NCBI RefSeq assembly: GCF_001279005.1
Contig: NZ_LGCN01000221.1
Span: forward strand, 1 to 64,000
DNA from: Streptomyces caelestis
Lineage (GTDB): Bacteria > Actinomycetota > Actinomycetes > Streptomycetales > Streptomycetaceae
Direction of reading: 5' to 3'
Length of the DNA: 64,000 nucleotides
The notes under the pieces are model-generated. The model was given only the letters and a program-made list of their open reading frames with translations. It did no database searches and was not told where the DNA came from. The first letter of the stretch is position 1. Each line of letters opens with the position of its first letter. The position numbers and the translations under genes are program-made. Below, piece by piece: positions 27,048 to 35,902 of this stretch.

Positions 27048-27327
27048 CGGCTGCCCGGTTTCCCGCCGGAGGGGGTGAACGCGGCCTGACGGCCCCGGTT
27101 CTCCTTCCCTCCGCCGGGGCGGGCTGATCACCCCGATTCCCCTTCTGCCGGGAAACCCGGCCGTCCGTTCTGGTGTCCGGTCGGCCGGTGCTCCTGGGCC
27201 GTCCGTCCCGGTGCTCGGCCGGCCGGGGATCCCCGGCCGTCCGCCCCCGGCTGATCCCCGGGCCGGGAAGCGCGGGCCGGCCGCCTGCTGCTCCGTCCAC
27301 CCGCCTCCACCTGTAAGGGAGTTCCGT

Positions 27328-28197
27328 ATGACCCCCACCGTCTCCGCCTCCGGGCTGAGCCTCCGCTACGGCGGTACCCGCGCCCTCGACGACGTGTCGC
27401 TGCGGCTGTCCGCCGGCGTCACCGGGCTGCTCGGGCCCAACGGCGCGGGCAAGACCACGCTGCTGCGGGTGCTCGCCACCGCCGTGCCGGCCGACCGGGG
27501 CGCCTTCACGGTGCTCGGCCACGACCCGGGCACCTCGCGCGGCCGGCAGGAGGTCCGGCGCCACCTCGGCTACCTGCCGCAGACGCCCGGCTTCCACCCC
27601 GACTTCACCCCCTTCGAGTTCGTCGACTACGTGGCGATCCTCAAGGAGCTCACCGACCGCGCCGCCCGCCATCGCGAGGTGCGCAGGGTGCTCGACGAGG
27701 CCGGCCTCGACGGCGTGCGCGGCAAGCGGATCCGCAAGCTGTCCGGCGGCATGCGGCAGCGGGTGGCGCTGGCGGCGGCGCTCGTCGGCGACCCCGCGTT
27801 CCTCGTCCTCGACGAGCCCACCGTCGGACTCGACCCGGAGCAGCGCATGCGCTTCCGGGAGTTGATCGCGCGGGCCGGTGAGGGCCGCACGGTGCTGCTG
27901 TCCACGCACCAGACCGAGGACGTGGCGATGCTCTGCCACCGGGTCGTCGTCCTGGCCGGTGGCACCGTCCGCTTCGACGGCACCCCCGCCGAGCTGACCG
28001 CGCGGGCCGCCGGCCGGGTGTGGAGCAGCGCCGAACGCGACCCGGGCGCGAAGGCCGGCTGGCGCACCGGACTCGGCACCTTCCGCAACGTGGGCGACCC
28101 GCCCGTCGGCGCGGACCTCCTCGAACCCACCCTGGAGGACGGCTACCTGCTCACCCTCGACGGACTCGACGGTGTGGACACGGAGGTGGCCGCATGA
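27328..28197 (+). CDS. ABC transporter ATP-binding protein
   Basis: A 289-residue ATPase: Walker A GPNGAGKTTLL, Q-loop YLPQTPGF, signature KLSGGMRQRVALAAAL, Walker B FLVLDEPTVGLDPE and switch His in STHQTEDV. A C-terminal extension of about 60 residues follows the nucleotide-binding domain. It resembles export or regulatory ABC2-type ATPases. The ATG at 27328 comes after 280 bases of GC-rich non-coding DNA. It is coupled to the next gene by an ATGA overlap. Confidence 0.92.
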   Translation: MTPTVSASGLSLRYGGTRALDDVSLRLSAGVTGLLGPNGAGKTTLLRVLATAVPADRGAFTVLGHDPGTSRGRQEVRRHLGYLPQTPGFHPDFTPFEFVDYVAILKELTDRAARHREVRRVLDEAGLDGVRGKRIRKLSGGMRQRVALAAALVGDPAFLVLDEPTVGLDPEQRMRFRELIARAGEGRTVLLSTHQTEDVAMLCHRVVVLAGGTVRFDGTPAELTARAAGRVWSSAERDPGAKAGWRTGLGTFRNVGDPPVGADLLEPTLEDGYLLTLDGLDGVDTEVAA

Positions 28198-29717
28198 GCA
28201 CGCTCACCGCCGGGACCCCGGCCGCCACGGTCACGGCCGGGACCCGTACGTCCTGGGCGGCCGTCCTCACCCTGGCCCGCTTCGAGACCCGCCTGCTCCT
28301 GCTGCGGGCTCCGGTCCTCGTCGCCTTCGCGGTGTACCTCGGCTGGACGGTGTGGAGGACCCGCACCTCCTGGGACGGCTTCCCCGCGCTGCAGGACGCC
28401 GACCGCGCCACCCAGGGCGCGCCCCTGCTCGTCGGTCTCGCGGTGCTGCTCTGCGCCAACCAGGCCGTGCTGCGCTCCCGCCGGTACGACACCGACCGGC
28501 ACCTCGCCGTGCTGGTGGTCCAGCCGTGGCGCCGTACGGCCGCGCACCTGCTGTCCGTCGCGGCCGTCGCGCTGCTCACCGGGGTGTGCGTGGCCGGCCA
28601 GTTCACCTGGGAGGCGCTCAAGCCCGGTGCCGTGGGCCAGGGGTCGCCGGGCGAACTGCTCGTGGGCCCGCTGTGCGTGCTGCTGTTCGGCGCGGCCGGA
28701 GTACTGCTCGCCCGGCTGGTGCCGTCGGCGTTCGCGGCCCCGCTGCTGATCGTCCTCTGCCTGTTCTTCGCCCTGCTCGCCCCCATGGCGTCCGACGAGG
28801 ACAGCGCGGCACGCTGGTTGTCGCCGGTGGTCGAGGAGAGCGGCCCCCATCCCCTGCCGTCCGAACTGCTGGGCCGCCCCGCCGCCTGGCACGCCCTGTA
28901 CCTCGCCGGGCTGGCCCTGAGCGTGGCCCTGACCGCCGTGCTGCTTTCCGGAGCCGGCCGGCTGCGGTCCCTCCGGGCGGCCTGCGCCGGCGCCGTGCTG
29001 CTGACCCTGGTGGGCGCGGTGGCCCAGTCCCAGGGCGTGCCGCGGGAGACGACCGAGGCGCGGACGCGGTACTCCGTCACCCCGGAGAAGGAGCAGCGGT
29101 GCGCCGAACGGGACGCCACGACGTACTGCGCCTTCCCGGAGTGGGGAGCACGCACCGACGACTGGGACCGGGTCCTCGACGGCGTGCGCTCCCTCGCGGG
29201 CGGCGCCGCGCAGGACCGGCCGCTCGTCGTACGGCAGCGGGTCGAGGCGCGGTACGGCCTGGCCGGCGACGCGGCGATCGACCCGGCCACCCGCCCCGGC
29301 GAGATCACCGTCGGTACGTCCTGGGGCGGCAACAGGGCCCCGGAGTTCGCCGTCGCCGTGGCCGGTGTGCTGGTCGCGGGCACCGAGGCGAAGGCGGGCG
29401 GGATGTGCGACGGCCGGATGGTCACCGTCATGTGGCTGGCGCTCGCCGACCGGCCCGACCCGATGGCGGACCTGCGGCGGGTGCGCCTGGACGACAGCGA
29501 CGCCGGCTCGGCGGTCGTCCTCTCGCGGACGAACCCGCTGTCCATGACCGCCGCGCAGACGGAGGTGGTGCGCGAGCTGCTGCTGCGCCCGAAGGACGGG
29601 ACCGCCGCGAAGGTGAGGGCGCACTGGGCCGAGCTGACGGCTCCGAAGGTGACGACGGACCGGGTCGCGCGACTGCTGGGCCTGGACGAACCGGAGGCGA
29701 GGGACGAGTGCCTGTGA
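28194..29717 (+). CDS. ABC-2-type membrane permease with extracytoplasmic domain
   Basis: A 507-residue membrane protein. The N-terminal half has about six hydrophobic helices (LLLRAPVLVAFAVYLGWTV, LVGLAVLLCANQAVL, LLIVLCLFFALLAP, LYLAGLALSVALTAVLL). After the last of these comes a soluble region of about 200 residues (Cys in EQRCAERDATTYCAFPEWG). It should be the membrane partner of the ATPase encoded just upstream. Substrate unknown. Confidence 0.8.
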   Translation: MSTLTAGTPAATVTAGTRTSWAAVLTLARFETRLLLLRAPVLVAFAVYLGWTVWRTRTSWDGFPALQDADRATQGAPLLVGLAVLLCANQAVLRSRRYDTDRHLAVLVVQPWRRTAAHLLSVAAVALLTGVCVAGQFTWEALKPGAVGQGSPGELLVGPLCVLLFGAAGVLLARLVPSAFAAPLLIVLCLFFALLAPMASDEDSAARWLSPVVEESGPHPLPSELLGRPAAWHALYLAGLALSVALTAVLLSGAGRLRSLRAACAGAVLLTLVGAVAQSQGVPRETTEARTRYSVTPEKEQRCAERDATTYCAFPEWGARTDDWDRVLDGVRSLAGGAAQDRPLVVRQRVEARYGLAGDAAIDPATRPGEITVGTSWGGNRAPEFAVAVAGVLVAGTEAKAGGMCDGRMVTVMWLALADRPDPMADLRRVRLDDSDAGSAVVLSRTNPLSMTAAQTEVVRELLLRPKDGTAAKVRAHWAELTAPKVTTDRVARLLGLDEPEARDECL

Positions 29718-30391
29718 GGGCCATCGACCCGGCTCTGCTGCGGCCGGCCGTACGGACCATGCCCTGGAGGGCGATCGGCGCGGCCGGGGCCCTGGGCCTG
29801 CTGCTCGCCGCCGTGCCGAGGCTGATGGGCGAGGAGGCGGACGCCCGGCTCGCGCTCGACGCGCTGCGGGCGTCCGCCGTGACCTTCGCGCTGGGGGCGG
29901 CCTTCGTGCTGGACGACCCGGCCCGGCACACCACGGCCGCCGTCCCCACCCGGCGGGCCGTCCGCCACGGACTGCGCGTCCTCCTCGTGGCCTCGGTCGC
30001 CGCCGTGTGGTGGACGGCCGCGCTGCTCCTCGTCCCGGAGGCCGTGCGCCCCCCGGCCGTCGGGATCACCGTCGAGGCGGCGACGGCCCTCACCCTCGCC
30101 CTGTCCGGGGCGGCGTTCGCGATCCACCGCGGGGACGGCGCCCGGCCGGGCCGGGCGGTCGCCGCGTTCCTGCTCACCCTGGCGGTCCTGGGCCCGCTGC
30201 TGACCCCCGGGAGCTGGGCCCTGTTCGTGCCCCCGGACGACCCGAGGTGGGCGGCGGCCCACGGCCGCTGGGCGGTGCTGCTGTGCGCGGAGGTGGTGGT
30301 GGGCGCGGTGTGCGCGGCGGAACCGGGGCGCCGCCTCACTCCTCGCGGGCTCAGGTCTCCGTCCGGTACATCAGGTCCGTCTCGTGCGTGA
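29714..30391 (+). CDS. Polytopic membrane protein, probable third ABC subunit
   Basis: About 225 residues with roughly six membrane helices (AIGAAGALGLLLAAVP, VTFALGAAFVLDDPA, VLLVASVAAVWWTAALLLVP, AAFLLTLAVLGPLLT). The GTG at 29714 overlaps the upstream stop (GTGA); a GTG at 29708 is also possible. It is the last gene of the sigma/anti-sigma/ABC run. Its end overlaps the convergent mshD gene by 41 bases, so the last 13 residues share DNA with the mshD C-terminus. Confidence 0.75.
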   Translation: MRAIDPALLRPAVRTMPWRAIGAAGALGLLLAAVPRLMGEEADARLALDALRASAVTFALGAAFVLDDPARHTTAAVPTRRAVRHGLRVLLVASVAAVWWTAALLLVPEAVRPPAVGITVEAATALTLALSGAAFAIHRGDGARPGRAVAAFLLTLAVLGPLLTPGSWALFVPPDDPRWAAAHGRWAVLLCAEVVVGAVCAAEPGRRLTPRGLRSPSGTSGPSRA

Positions 30392-31274
30392 CGAAGCCCA
30401 GCCGCTCGTAGACGGAGACCGCCGCCTTGTTGTCGGCGTCGACGTAGAGCATGGCCGTCGGCAGTCCCCGCTCCGCCAGGTGCCGTAGCCCGATCGTGGT
30501 GAGGGACCTGCCGAGGCCGCCGCCCTGGGCGTCGGGGCTCACCCCGAGGACGTACACCTCGCCGAGGTGCTCCGCCGCGTGCACCTTGGTCCAGTGGAAG
30601 CCGACGAGCCGGCCGTCCTTCTCCGCCAGGAAGAACCCCTCGGGGTCGAACCACGCCTCGGCCTTGCGGTCGTCCAGGTCGCGCTGGGTGAGGGCGCCCT
30701 GCTCGGGGTGGTGGGCGAAGGCGGCGGCGTTCAGCGCGAGCCAGGCGGCGTCGTCCCGCCCCGGCACGAACGTACGGACGCTCACGCCCTCCGGCAGCAC
30801 CGGGTCGGGCAGGTCGAGGCCGGCCAACGGCCTCCGCATCTGCCGCAGTTCCCGGAACAGCGTCAGCCCGAGGACCTGCGCGAGGTGCCGGGCGGCGGAG
30901 TGGCCGCCGTGCGCCCACACCCGCAGCCGCTTCCCGGAGGCGGCGAGCAGCGCCGAACCGAGCGCCCTCCCGTGGCCGTTGCCCCGGTAGGAGGGGTGCA
31001 CGACCAGTTCGGCGGCCGGCGGCTCCACCGGATCGGTGTCCTCCAGCTGGGCGTATCCGACGAGTTCGCCGTCGACGGAGAGCAGCAGGTGCGAGATCCC
31101 GTCCCGCTCCCCGCCGCGCAGCTGCAACCGCCCCTGTTCGGACACCGCCTGTTGTCCGTCGGTCCGGGCGGCCTCCGCGAGCAGGGCGAGCACCGCCTCG
31201 GTCCGCTCGGGGCCGAGCGCGGCGTACGTCTGGAGCGAGCGGGGGCGGGGCCGTGCGAAGTCGTCGCTGGTCAT
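30351..31274 (-). CDS. mshD: Mycothiol synthase MshD
   Basis: About 307 residues with two tandem GNAT domains. The first has VVHPSYRGNGHGRAL; the second has YVLGVSPDAQGGGLGRSLT and YVDADNKAAVSVYERLGF. It catalyses the last step of mycothiol synthesis, acetylation of Cys-GlcN-Ins. HHPEQGALTQRDLD is typical of the family. The ATG at 31274 (MTSDDFARP) was chosen; the long in-frame upstream extension to 31577 is Arg/Pro-rich noise. Confidence 0.93.
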   Translation of the reverse strand: MTSDDFARPRPRSLQTYAALGPERTEAVLALLAEAARTDGQQAVSEQGRLQLRGGERDGISHLLLSVDGELVGYAQLEDTDPVEPPAAELVVHPSYRGNGHGRALGSALLAASGKRLRVWAHGGHSAARHLAQVLGLTLFRELRQMRRPLAGLDLPDPVLPEGVSVRTFVPGRDDAAWLALNAAAFAHHPEQGALTQRDLDDRKAEAWFDPEGFFLAEKDGRLVGFHWTKVHAAEHLGEVYVLGVSPDAQGGGLGRSLTTIGLRHLAERGLPTAMLYVDADNKAAVSVYERLGFVTHETDLMYRTET

Positions 31275-31422
31275 GCGTACGAGATTAAGGGGAGGCGGCC
31301 CCAAAACGGACAGTGGCGGCGTCGACGAAACCTCAACCAGGCCGTAACCCCGAATACCCTGTTGCGCTACGCGCGTTGACTCTAGGCTGCGCCGGTACCC
31401 ACTCGGACCCACAGGGGGGCGC

Positions 31423-33243
31423 ATGCCAGCCACATCCCCGGCGCACCACCAGCGCCGCAGACGCCGTACGAACCGTCTCCTCGCGACCGCCGCCGGTGTG
31501 CTCACCGCCGGCGCGCTGGCCGCGGCAGCCCTGCCGGGGTCGGCGACCGCGGGCGAGAACCACGGGAACAAGGGCAAGACCCACCCCGGCCGCTACCAGG
31601 ACGTGCAGCTGCTGTCCTTCAACGACCTGCACGGCAACCTGGAGCCGCCGTCCGGCTCCTCCGGCCGGGTCACCGAACTCCAGCCCGACGGCACGACGAA
31701 GACCGTCGACGCGGGCGGCGTGGAGTACCTCGCCACCCACCTGCGCGAGGCGCGCAAGGGCAACCGCTACTCCATCACCGCCGCCGGCGGCGACATGGTC
31801 GGTGCGTCCCCGCTCCTCTCGGGCCTCTTCCACGACGAGCCCACCGTCGAGGCGCTGAACAAGCTCGACCTCGACGTGACGAGCGTCGGCAACCACGAGT
31901 TCGACGAGGGCGCGAAGGAACTGGCCCGCCTCCAGAACGGCGGCTGCCACCCCGTCGAGGGCTGTTACACCGACAAGCGGTTCAAGGGCGCCGACTTCCC
32001 GTACCTGACGGCGAACGTCCTGGACGAGAAGACGAGGAAGCCCCTCCTCAAGCCGTACTGGGTGTGGAAGAAGCAGGGCGTCAAGATCGGCTTCATCGGC
32101 GTGACCCTGGAGGGCACCCCGAACATCGTCTCGGCGGAGGGCGTGAAGGGCCTCGCCTTCGAGGACGAGGTCGAGACGATCGACAAGTACGCCGAGGAGC
32201 TCCGGCGCCAGGGCGTGAAGTCGATCGTGGCGCTGATCCACGAGGGCGGCTTCCCGGCCTCGTCCTCCTACAACTACGACTGCGACTCCCCGGGCGCGGG
32301 CGACGGCGTCTCCGGCCCGATCGCGGACATCGCGAAGAACGTCTCGCCGCAGGTGGACGCGCTGGTCACCGGCCACACCCACAACGCGTACGTGTGCACC
32401 GTCCCCGACCCGGCGGGCAAGCCCCGCATGGTCACCTCGGCCGCGTCCTTCGGCCGCCTCTACACGGACACCACGCTGACCTACGACCGCGCGACGGGTG
32501 ACATCGCCCGTACGGCCGTGAAGTCCGCGAACCACGTGGTCACCCGGGACGTCCCCAAGGCGCCCGACATGACCCGCCTGATCGACCGGTGGAACACCCT
32601 CGCCGCCCCCATCGGCGACCGCGCGATCGGCTACATCTCCGGCGACGTCGTCAAGGACGGCACGGAGTCCCCGCTCGGCGACCTGATCGCCGACGCGCAG
32701 CTGGAGTACGGCAGGACGCTGGACGCGGAGACCGACCTGGCGCTGATGAACCCCGGCGGCATCCGCGCGTCCCTCACCCACGCGGCCGGCGGCAAGGAGG
32801 GCGACGGCGTGGTGACCTTCGCCGAGGCCTTCACCGTCCAGCCGTTCGCCAACACGGTCAACCTCCAGGACTTCACCGGGGCGCAGGTCGTCCAGGCCCT
32901 GAAGGAGCAGGTCAGCGGCTCGAACGAGGCGGCCCCGAAGATCCTCCAGATCTCCTCCGGCCTGACCTACACCCTGGACCTGACGAAGACCGGCGCGGAC
33001 CGCGTGGTCACGGACTCGATCAGGCTCGACGGCTCGCCCATCGACCCGTCCGCCACCTACCGCGTCGCGACCAACAGCTTCCTCGCGGGCGGCGGCGACG
33101 GCTTCCCGACCCTGGGACAGGGCACGAACGACCTGGTCGGCGAGGACGACCTGACGGCCCTGGAGCGGTACCTGACCGCCAACTCGACGCCCACCACCCC
33201 GATCGCCCCGCCGAAGGCGGACCGCATCACCATCGTGCGGTGA
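31423..33243 (+). CDS. Secreted 5'-nucleotidase / 2',3'-cyclic phosphodiesterase
   Basis: A 606-residue exported enzyme. A long signal peptide (RRRRTNRLLAT, hydrophobic core, GSATAGE) is followed by a calcineurin-like metallophosphatase domain (LLSFNDLHGN, GGDMVGASP, VGNHEFD, GHTHNAYVC) and the 5'-nucleotidase C-terminal domain (NPGGIRASL, FAEAFTVQPFAN, NSFLAGGGDGF). It releases phosphate from extracellular nucleotides, which fits the phosphate genes nearby. A strong terminator follows. Confidence 0.94.
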   Translation: MPATSPAHHQRRRRRTNRLLATAAGVLTAGALAAAALPGSATAGENHGNKGKTHPGRYQDVQLLSFNDLHGNLEPPSGSSGRVTELQPDGTTKTVDAGGVEYLATHLREARKGNRYSITAAGGDMVGASPLLSGLFHDEPTVEALNKLDLDVTSVGNHEFDEGAKELARLQNGGCHPVEGCYTDKRFKGADFPYLTANVLDEKTRKPLLKPYWVWKKQGVKIGFIGVTLEGTPNIVSAEGVKGLAFEDEVETIDKYAEELRRQGVKSIVALIHEGGFPASSSYNYDCDSPGAGDGVSGPIADIAKNVSPQVDALVTGHTHNAYVCTVPDPAGKPRMVTSAASFGRLYTDTTLTYDRATGDIARTAVKSANHVVTRDVPKAPDMTRLIDRWNTLAAPIGDRAIGYISGDVVKDGTESPLGDLIADAQLEYGRTLDAETDLALMNPGGIRASLTHAAGGKEGDGVVTFAEAFTVQPFANTVNLQDFTGAQVVQALKEQVSGSNEAAPKILQISSGLTYTLDLTKTGADRVVTDSIRLDGSPIDPSATYRVATNSFLAGGGDGFPTLGQGTNDLVGEDDLTALERYLTANSTPTTPIAPPKADRITIVR

Positions 33244-33250
33244 CCGTCGT

Positions 33251-33293
33251 CGGGGCCGGCACGAGGCGTGTTCACCGCCTCGTGCCGGCCCCG
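33251..33293. terminator. Strong bidirectional hairpin terminator
   Basis: A perfect 18-bp stem (33251-33268 with 33276-33293, CGGGGCCGGCACGAGGCG) and 7-base loop between the convergent 5'-nucleotidase and DUF1737 genes. Confidence 0.88.
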
Positions 33294-33309
33294 ACGCACA
33301 CCCGTGCCC

Positions 33310-33489
33310 CTACCCGGGCCACACGACCGCCTGCGCGACGATCACCCGCTCACCGTCGAAGGTGACGGCAGGCCCTTCGTGCAGCCTGTACCCCAGCTCC
33401 AGCGCCTCGCTCACCCGGTGGCAGAAGACAGGGTCGTCGGGACCGGTCAGTACGCGGTAGACGGGCAGCCCGTCCGGTGGTGTCGACAT
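33310..33489 (-). CDS. DUF1737 small protein
   Basis: A 59-residue protein matching DUF1737: YRVLTGPDD, FCHRVSEALELGYRLH and VIVAQAVVWPG. The family is short, basic to neutral and of unknown function, often found as a single small domain. The ATG at 33489 (MSTPPDGLP) was preferred to an in-frame start at 33507. Confidence 0.8.
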   Translation of the reverse strand: MSTPPDGLPVYRVLTGPDDPVFCHRVSEALELGYRLHEGPAVTFDGERVIVAQAVVWPG

Positions 33490-33740
33490 GCGCCCACCGT
33501 GCCACACGCCCCGCTCGGGCGGGCAGGGGCGGTACGACGAGGCGCTCGCCGGGGCGGAAGCGGCGGTCCGCGGGGCGCTCGCCGACTGCGAGAGGTTCCT
33601 CCACCCGGGCCGCCCCGCCCCCGCCCCCGCGTTCGCGAAGCCCGCACGCTGCCGGCCCGCATCGTCTCGGACGGGCCTCGGATGAGCGGAGATCCCCGTG
33701 ACCCCGCGCCGGGGACGGCGCGGGGCCCGTTGCGAGGGGG

Positions 33741-35825
33741 TCAGGACGCCGTGGGGGTCCAGCCGGCCAGCCAGTCGGCGACCTCCTGGTCGGCTGCCTG
33801 GGCGTCGGTCAGATGGGGGCGGTTGCTGCTCGCCGCGCCCGAACCGGAGCCGGTGTTCCTGTACTCGGCGAAGCGGTCGTCCTTCCAGGAGAAGCCGCTC
33901 ATGTCGGTCCAGGGCGTGGTGCGGATCGCGGCGCTGAGGCTGGTGTTGCGGACCGTGGTCTGCGGGTCCAGGGAGGCGTCGCCGCCGGCGTGCCAGGGGC
34001 GGCCGAGGTAGAAGGTGCGGTCGGAGACGTCGCCGCTCACCGCCGAGTTGGCGATGAGGATGCCCTTGCGGTTCGCGGCCGTGCTCGGGGCCGTGACGTA
34101 GCCGGCGGAGGAGCCGTCCCAGCGCTTCTTCAGCGTGATGACCGAGCGGTCGATCACCGCGGTGGCCCGGCCGAAGACGAAGTCGACGTTCCCGACGACG
34201 TAGGAGTTGGTGACGTAGACCCGGCCCAGCCTGTCCTTGGCGGCCGTGTCGAGCAGGAGGGTGTCCTGGTCGCCCTCGACGATCACACCGTCGAGGAGGA
34301 CCTTGTCGGCCGCCGTGCGCAGGGCGACCGCCTGGTGGCCGGAGAGGGACTGGTTGGCGCCCTCGTCGAAGTCGTTGGAGATCGTCAGGTTGCGGGCCTG
34401 GAAGTCGTCGGCCTCCACGGCGACCGTGGCGCTGCCGGAGGTGCCGTAGGTGCCCGAACCGTCCGGCTTCCGCGTGCCGGCCGCGTTGTTGTAGACGATC
34501 ACCGTGTCCTTGCGGCTGCCGCCGGTGCCCTGGAAGGTGACGTGCGGCTTGTTGGACGGGACCTTGACCGTCTCGCGGTACGTGCCCGGCTTGATGGAGA
34601 TCACCACGCGGGAGGCGTTGTTCGCGGGGACGGCGTTCACCGCCGCCTGGACCGTCCTGTACTGGCCGGTGCCGTCCTTGGCGACGGTGAGCGTGGTGGC
34701 CGCCGCGGCCTTCGTGGAGACCTCCGCCGACGCCGACATCGACGCCGACGTGCCGATGGTCGTGCGCGGGCCCGTGCCCGCCTTCAGCAGCGACGGCACG
34801 TCCGCCGCCCTGTCGAGCGTGTACGGGTAGTACGTCTTCGGGTCGAACGCCGTACCGCCGCTCTCGTTCCGTCCCGACGTGCCCGAGAAGACGTTGCCGC
34901 GCTGCACGACCGTCGCCGTCGCGTCCTTGATGACCGGGTTCCTCATGCCCTGGAAGTAGCTGTTCTCCAGGACCATCCGGGTGCCGCCGCGCGAGTAGTT
35001 GCCGTACGAGGATTTGATGTCCGTGTTCGCGACGTCCTCGAGGAAGTTGTTGTAGAGGTGCGCGTGGGCGGCGTTGTCCGTGGAGGGGTTGCGCTGCTCG
35101 GTCTCGCGGAACCAGTTGTGGTGGATCGTGATGTCCGTGGTGACGTTCTCGGTCCAGCCGATGCCGAAGGTCTTGTTGTTCTGGCTGAGCCTGTTCCAGG
35201 AGACCGTCACGTACGTGCTGTCCTTGCGGACGTCGATCAGGCCGTCCGCCATGTTCCGCAGGTCGTTGTGGTCGATCCAGACGTGGTGGGCGCCGTCCAT
35301 CTGGATCGCGTCGAAGTCGTGCTCCTTGTCGTTCCAGACGCCCTGGTAGGCGTCCCGGATCGTCAGGTTGCGGATGATCACGTTGTGCACGCCCCGGCCG
35401 AGGAAGAAGCCCCCGCCGACGAGGTGCCCGGACGTGCCGGAGCCCACGATCGTCTTGTCGGAGGCGACCTTGATCTCCTTGCCGACCGGGTTCATCGTGA
35501 TCGTCCCGGCCACGACGATGACGTACGGCTCGGCGGCCGTGGCGTACTTCTCCAGGTCCGCCTGCGTCCGCACGGTGACGGTCCTGCCGTCCCGGCCGCC
35601 GTACGTGCCGTTCTGGCCGAGCGCGTCGACGGAGGCGAAGCCGTCGGCGGTGGCGGTGGCCCAGGCGGGTGCGGCGGCGGCCGCCGCCGCGGCGGACGCC
35701 TCCTGCTGGGGGAGGAGGCCGGCGCCGTGGACCAGGAGGCCGGCGGTGGTCAGGGCCACGGGGAGGCCGACGGCCAGGAGCTTTTTGGACCTGCGGTGCC
35801 GGGCCGTGCTGCGGTGCTCGCTCAT
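33741..35825 (-). CDS. Secreted pectate lyase (PL1) - pectin methylesterase (CE8) fusion
   Basis: About 694 residues. The signal peptide has a basic start (RHRRSKKLLAVGLP) and ends near an Ala run. The N-terminal half is a PL1 pectate-lyase beta-helix: KTIVGSG, NVIIRNLTIRD, DAIQMDGAHHVWIDHNDL, TTDITIHHNWF, RNPSTDNAAHAHLYNN. After a Ser/Ala linker the C-terminal half is a pectinesterase: VPSNKPHVTFQGTG, GHQAVALR, GDQDTLLLD, NVDFVFGRA, FYLGRPWH. One polypeptide could thus de-esterify and cleave pectin outside the cell. The ATG at 35825 is followed by a proper signal peptide; the longer frame upstream is a shadow of the kinase gene. Confidence 0.93.
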   Translation of the reverse strand: MSEHRSTARHRRSKKLLAVGLPVALTTAGLLVHGAGLLPQQEASAAAAAAAAPAWATATADGFASVDALGQNGTYGGRDGRTVTVRTQADLEKYATAAEPYVIVVAGTITMNPVGKEIKVASDKTIVGSGTSGHLVGGGFFLGRGVHNVIIRNLTIRDAYQGVWNDKEHDFDAIQMDGAHHVWIDHNDLRNMADGLIDVRKDSTYVTVSWNRLSQNNKTFGIGWTENVTTDITIHHNWFRETEQRNPSTDNAAHAHLYNNFLEDVANTDIKSSYGNYSRGGTRMVLENSYFQGMRNPVIKDATATVVQRGNVFSGTSGRNESGGTAFDPKTYYPYTLDRAADVPSLLKAGTGPRTTIGTSASMSASAEVSTKAAAATTLTVAKDGTGQYRTVQAAVNAVPANNASRVVISIKPGTYRETVKVPSNKPHVTFQGTGGSRKDTVIVYNNAAGTRKPDGSGTYGTSGSATVAVEADDFQARNLTISNDFDEGANQSLSGHQAVALRTAADKVLLDGVIVEGDQDTLLLDTAAKDRLGRVYVTNSYVVGNVDFVFGRATAVIDRSVITLKKRWDGSSAGYVTAPSTAANRKGILIANSAVSGDVSDRTFYLGRPWHAGGDASLDPQTTVRNTSLSAAIRTTPWTDMSGFSWKDDRFAEYRNTGSGSGAASSNRPHLTDAQAADQEVADWLAGWTPTAS

Positions 35826-35902
35826 GCGGCGATCCGTTCCGTGTGGGGGAGGGGACGCCGTTCGGTCGCCGCCCGGCGCGGAAAGGTTGCCGCCGAACGC
35901 GG

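Noticed and set aside
33488..33685. Plus-strand frame of 65 residues (GRYDEALAGAEAAVRGALADC).
   Set aside because: It looks locally protein-like but has no ribosome-binding site, overlaps the DUF1737 start and has no continuing domain.
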